Assembly: GCA_026386805.1 (NCBI GenBank) | Contig: JAPLMX010000203.1 | Location: 1 to 33,385 of the forward strand | DNA: 33,385 nucleotides | From: Phycisphaerae bacterium | GTDB taxonomy: Bacteria; Planctomycetota; Phycisphaerae; Sedimentisphaerales; Anaerobacaceae | Reading direction: 5' to 3' | Shown here: positions 30,836 to 33,385 of the stretch, piece by piece | Position numbering within the stretch: the first letter of the stretch is position 1 | Layout: every line of letters begins with the position of its first letter | Position numbers and translations under genes: made by a program | Notes under the pieces: model-generated | Told to the model about the DNA's origin: nothing | The model's database searches: none | What the model saw: the letters and a program-made list of their open reading frames with translations, nothing else

Positions 30836-31408
30836 GTGCCTGTCTTGAATCGAGTTGACCCGGGCCGCTGGCGAAACGGTCGCCAGTGGCCCGATCTCTA
30901 TTGCCTCCGTCGTGGCCAGGCCATCCCTTCGGCTTCGCTCAGGGCGGGCTTGGCCTTGTGTGGCGGGGGCTTCACCTTGCTGGAGGTCCTGCTGGTGCTG
31001 GCGATCGTGGCGATCTTTGCCGCCGTGGCGGCCCCTCGTTACGGCCGCGCCTCCGCGCGTTATCGGGCCGATCTGGCCGCCCGGCGGGTCATGGCGGATT
31101 TGTGCCTGGCGCAGTCGTGCGCCAAAGCGGCCTCCTCCTCGCGAACCGTGTCCTTCTTAACAGCGACGGAGTGCTACCAGTTGCTGAATGTCCCTGCCCC
31201 CGACGGGCAGTCGGGGGATTACACGGTGGTCTTATCGGCGGAGCCTTACAACGCGGACCTCATCTCGGCCAGCTTCAACGGCGGCGCGCAGGTTGTCTTC
31301 ACCGGCTGGGGATTGCCCACGAACGGCGGAACCGTGGTGGTCTCCGCCGGCTCAGAGCAGAGGACGGTCGTGGTCGACGGCACGACCGGGAAGGTCAGCC
31401 TCCAATGA
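30836..31408 (+). CDS. Minor pseudopilin, GspH-like, with a 45-residue leader containing a repeat
   Basis: 190 residues from GTG 30836, chosen because GCGGAGG lies eight bases upstream; GTG 30827 overlaps that site. The leader is 45 residues and ends CGGG before FTLLEVLLVLAIVAIFAAVAAP, with Glu at +5. The mature part has the GspH/FimT pattern (YGRASARYRADLAARRVMADLCLAQSCA, then beta strands). Leader residues ~29-40 (AIPSASLRAGLA) are encoded by the 33-nt repeat also found at 4750-4782. A downstream TTG at 30950 or 30956 would give a short leader and cannot be excluded. The stop overlaps the next start in ATGA (31405-31408). Confidence 0.8.
   Translation: MPVLNRVDPGRWRNGRQWPDLYCLRRGQAIPSASLRAGLALCGGGFTLLEVLLVLAIVAIFAAVAAPRYGRASARYRADLAARRVMADLCLAQSCAKAASSSRTVSFLTATECYQLLNVPAPDGQSGDYTVVLSAEPYNADLISASFNGGAQVVFTGWGLPTNGGTVVVSAGSEQRTVVVDGTTGKVSLQ
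30923..30955 (+). repeat. 33-nt dispersed repeat in a pseudopilin leader
   Basis: Differs from 4750-4782 at two positions, both A/G. Read in frame here, and flanked by GGCCAGG and TTGGCC, which add to the hairpin. Confidence 0.8.
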
Positions 31409-32667
31409 GTCAATTGCGGATTTCGGATTGCGGCGGGTGGCATCGTCAAGGCCGAAGGCCTTGGCGATGGCTCGTTGTGTCGCGGGCCTCCGGCCCGCGA
31501 TTCGAAGGCGGGACGCCTTCGACACGGCGCGGCCAAGAGGGCCGCGACACGACCACCCCCAAGCAAGCCCGCAGCGCCGCTGCGCGTCGGGGCTTGAGGG
31601 TGCCACCCGACCATCTTCGTGGCTGTCCCGGTTTCAGTCTGCTGGAGGCGGCCGTGACTATGGCGGTGACGTCCATCATCATGCTGGGCATTGGCTCGGC
31701 CATGCTCCTGGCAGGCAAGGCCCTGCCTGACGCGCGGAGCCCGGCCGGCGCGACGATTTCAGCGGCGGAAGCCGCCGAACGGATTCTCGCCGAACTGCAG
31801 TATGCGGTCTCCGTCGGCCAACGATCCGCAAACATGGTCGACTTCACGGTCGCCGATCGCAACGGGGACGGCACCCCCGAGACGATCCGCTATGAGTGGT
31901 CCGGAACGTCCGGGGCCCCGCTCACCCGCCGATATAACGGAGGCACGCTGGTAGACGTCCTCACCGATGTCCGGGAATTCAGCCTTTCGTACGCTCTGAG
32001 GACGACGACCACGGAGATCCCCCAAGGTAATAATGAGAGTGCAGAGACCTCGTTGGCAAGCTACAGTGCGACGGAGAGCCTCGACGACTATAAGATCTGG
32101 AGTATTGGGTCGTACGCGGAGTACTTTTTTCCGGGCCTGCCCGCGAATGCGGTCAGTTGGAAAGTCACACGCGTGGTGATCTTTGCCCACAGTTATGGTG
32201 CGACAGATGGAGAAGCCCGTGTTCAACTGCAACTGCCTACGACGGCCCATTTTCCCAGTGGTGCCATACTGGAAGAAAAGGTGCTCCTGGAATCCACATT
32301 GACCACGAGCTATCTCCCCCAGGAATTCACTTTCTCAGGAGTCAGCGGTCTCTCACCGTCGCAGGGGCTCGTCATCGTTGTCAAATGGATTGCCAATGCG
32401 GTGGCCTGCTATGTCAACGGGCGCAATACGGGCGTGACGCCAAACAACATGGCCAAGTCCAGTGACGGCGGCGTAACGTGGTCAGTGGTTTCTGGCGCCT
32501 CCCTGCTGTTCTCGGTATATGGGACGGTAACCACCGCCGGCACCCCTCAGATTCAGAGCACGTACTACCTGGAAGGGGTGGAGGTGAAGCTCAGAGCAGG
32601 CAGCGACGGCCAAGCGGTCGTGCAAGGCGGCATCAAGCTCCTCAACCGGCCGGAGGTGATCCAGTGA
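31405..32667 (+). CDS. Large minor pseudopilin (GspJ/PilW-like) with a 76-residue repeat-derived leader
   Basis: 420 residues from ATG 31405. The cleavage site CPG before FSLLEAAVTMAVTSIIMLG is at residue 76/77, far beyond the usual 5-30 residues. The leader contains a 39-nt repeat (residues 11-23), a complete 49-nt palindromic element (residues 25-41), then a CGCGGCC/GGCCGCG hairpin at 31528-31546. The mature N-terminus resembles GspJ/PilW (AEAAERILAELQYAV, TIRYEWSG, VREFSLSY). Residues ~235-400 form a beta-rich insert (VTRVVIFAHSYGATDGEARVQLQL, SYLPQEFTFSGVSGLSPSQGLVIVV) that recurs, from memory, in planctomycete pilin-like proteins. It is probably a tip pseudopilin with an exposed binding domain. 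The stop overlaps the next start (GTGA, 32664-32667). Confidence 0.78.
   Translation: MSQLRISDCGGWHRQGRRPWRWLVVSRASGPRFEGGTPSTRRGQEGRDTTTPKQARSAAARRGLRVPPDHLRGCPGFSLLEAAVTMAVTSIIMLGIGSAMLLAGKALPDARSPAGATISAAEAAERILAELQYAVSVGQRSANMVDFTVADRNGDGTPETIRYEWSGTSGAPLTRRYNGGTLVDVLTDVREFSLSYALRTTTTEIPQGNNESAETSLASYSATESLDDYKIWSIGSYAEYFFPGLPANAVSWKVTRVVIFAHSYGATDGEARVQLQLPTTAHFPSGAILEEKVLLESTLTTSYLPQEFTFSGVSGLSPSQGLVIVVKWIANAVACYVNGRNTGVTPNNMAKSSDGGVTWSVVSGASLLFSVYGTVTTAGTPQIQSTYYLEGVEVKLRAGSDGQAVVQGGIKLLNRPEVIQ
31435..31473 (+). repeat. 39-nt repeat with a CATCG...CGATG hairpin, copy 1
   Basis: Identical over 39 bases to 33347-33385 at the right edge. CATCGTCAAGGCC (31441-31453) pairs with GGCCTTGGCGATG (31457-31469) with one mismatch, loop GAA. 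Both copies are read in the same frame (GWHRQGRRPWRWL) in pseudopilin leaders. Confidence 0.9.
31477..31525 (-). repeat. 49-nt palindromic element in a pseudopilin leader
   Basis: Closing stem GTGT/ACAC; hairpins CGCGGGCC, TCC, GGCCCGCG and CGAAGGCG, GGA, CGCCTTCG. In opposite orientation to the gspE copy and differing from it only at two base pairs, each changed on both sides. Confidence 0.9.
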
Positions 32668-33266
32668 GTCTTGAGTCCAATAGGGTGCGCCCCTCGCCTC
32701 ATCCATTTCGGATTTCGGATTTCGGATTTGGGATTCGACTCCCGACGCCGGTCTGCAATCCGCAATCCGCAATCCGCAATCCGCAATCCCGTCGCGCCTT
32801 CACCCTCATGGAGGCCGTGATCTCGACGGTCATCGTCGCGGTCATGCTCGTTACGGCGTTGAATACCGTCGGGGCGTCGAAGATCACTCAGCATAAGGCC
32901 TCGCTCGTGAGCCGAGGCCGGATGTTGGCGGAGTCGCTGATGTCGGAGATCCTCCAGCAAAGCTATCAGGAGCCTGGGGAGACGTACGTCTTCGGCCGGG
33001 AATCAGGCGAGTCGGACACGAGCAGGGCTGCCTATGACGACGTGGACGACTACCATGGATGGACCGAATCTCCGCCGGTCGCCAAAGACGGCACGGCTCT
33101 GCCCAACTCGGCCAACTGGAGACGGACTGTCACGGTGGAATGGGTTGATCCTCTGAAGCCGAAAACATCGAAGAGCAACGAGACCGGCGCCAAGCGGATC
33201 AGGATCGTGGTCACGTTCGGGAATGTGCCCCAGGCGACCGTGGTCGCCGTCAAAGTGGCCAACTGA
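32664..33266 (+). CDS. Minor pseudopilin (GspI/PilV-like) with a 45-residue leader built of heptamer repeats
   Basis: 200 residues from GTG 32664, overlapping the previous stop by four bases; GGAGG lies upstream at 32652-32656. The leader is 45 residues and ends SRRA, so Ala rather than the usual Gly precedes FTLMEAVISTVIVAVMLVTAL (Glu at +5). The following RGRMLAESLMSEILQQ and WRRTVTVEWVDP fit GspI/PilV-type minor pseudopilins, which nucleate the pseudopilus tip. Most of the leader comes from two tandem heptamer tracts (32705-32732 and 32754-32788) of opposite sense. The next gene starts at or just after this stop. Confidence 0.78.
   Translation: MSLESNRVRPSPHPFRISDFGFGIRLPTPVCNPQSAIRNPQSRRAFTLMEAVISTVIVAVMLVTALNTVGASKITQHKASLVSRGRMLAESLMSEILQQSYQEPGETYVFGRESGESDTSRAAYDDVDDYHGWTESPPVAKDGTALPNSANWRRTVTVEWVDPLKPKTSKSNETGAKRIRIVVTFGNVPQATVVAVKVAN
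32705..32788. repeat. Inverted tandem heptamer tracts inside a coding leader
   Basis: Four units of ATTTCGG type (32705-32732, the last ATTTGGG) face five units of CGCAATC type (32754-32788, the first TGCAATC). The second tract read on the other strand is (GATTGCG)n, so the arms form a long imperfect stem. Related units are at 31415-31434, about 33329-33340 and near 11347-11363. Confidence 0.85.
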
Positions 33267-33283
33267 TGGAGGTAAGAGAGTCG

Positions 33284-33385
33284 ATGTCATCGGACAGACC
33301 CAGGATGAGTCACGAATTCCGCCGAGGGCGGATTTCGGATGGCCGTGGGTGGCATCGTCAAGGCCGAAGGCCTTGGCGATGGCTC
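33284..33385 (+). CDS. Start of a further gene, probably another pseudopilin (runs off the right edge)
   Basis: ATG 33284 is preceded by GGAGG (33268-33272). An in-frame ATG at 33266, overlapping the previous stop, is the alternative. The visible 34 codons read MSSDRPRMSHEFRRGRISD and then the 39-nt repeat in exactly the frame used in the leader at 31405. No prepilin cleavage motif is reached before the edge. By gene order (G, H, J-like, I-like) a GspK-like protein is expected; that is inference. Confidence 0.5.
   Translation, partial: MSSDRPRMSHEFRRGRISDGRGWHRQGRRPWRWL
33347..33385 (+). repeat. 39-nt repeat with a CATCG...CGATG hairpin, copy 2 (touches the edge)
   Basis: Identical to 31435-31473 over all 39 visible bases. 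Since the window ends here the match may extend further, possibly into another 49-nt element as at the first copy. Confidence 0.9.

Noticed and set aside
31405-31632. Interpretation of the J-like leader as a separate small protein
   Set aside because: The frame is continuous with the pseudopilin and coupled by ATGA to the upstream gene; its content is repeats.

Overview
The window looks like a chromosomal piece of a Planctomycetota genome, most likely Phycisphaerae-like. This is inferred from secreted proteins with planctomycete-style architecture (PQQ-like propellers, FG-GAP plus DUF1080, tandem TolB/PD40), an orphan MacB-type permease, a secretion/pilus operon with large pseudopilins, high G+C, and unusually dense short palindromic repeats. 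No rRNA, tRNA or CRISPR array was seen.

Layout. 1-1470 is a mobile-element graveyard: the start of a possible transposase on the minus strand, a truncated IS1634-like transposase, and a start-less minus-strand gene remnant. 1471-7768 holds three plus-strand genes for exported proteins (PQQ-like propeller, six-hairpin glycosidase-like protein, duplicated TolB-like propeller). 7775-8611 is htpX on the minus strand, followed by a divergently oriented recQ (8839-10872). 10873-12323 is 1.45 kb without a credible gene, packed with repeats including nine copies of an ATTGGCTTTGTTTCG motif. 12324-14207 (minus) is a modular secreted GH113-like glycosidase, visibly less G+C-rich than its neighbours. 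14824-17355 (minus) is an orphan MacB/FtsX-type permease flanked by 27-nt direct repeats. 17848-21086 has two exported proteins (FG-GAP plus DUF1080; lectin-like plus PD40 propeller).

From 21488 to the right edge runs one long operon: histidine kinase, STAS protein, GspE/PilB ATPase, GspF/PilC, PilM, PilN, PilO, a PilP-like protein, and pseudopilins G, H, J-like and I-like, with a further leader at the edge. It should encode the inner-membrane platform, motor and pseudopilus of a type II secretion or type IV pilus-like machine. The secretin and prepilin peptidase are not in the window. The first genes overlap tightly. From pilM onward, every junction or prepilin leader carries a palindromic repeat, with one exception: the gspG leader, which is short and clean.

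The most unusual content is the repeats. A 49-nt family folds into two 8-bp hairpins closed by a 4-bp stem. Its copies differ by base-pair-preserving changes, and it lies in frame inside recQ, gspE, a glycosidase gene and a pseudopilin leader, like the palindromic coding elements known in Rickettsia. A separate 181-bp element between the pilP-like gene and gspG has perfect 31-bp terminal inverted repeats around three hairpins. Prepilin leaders, which are removed by prepilin peptidase, seem to be preferred places for repeat insertion.
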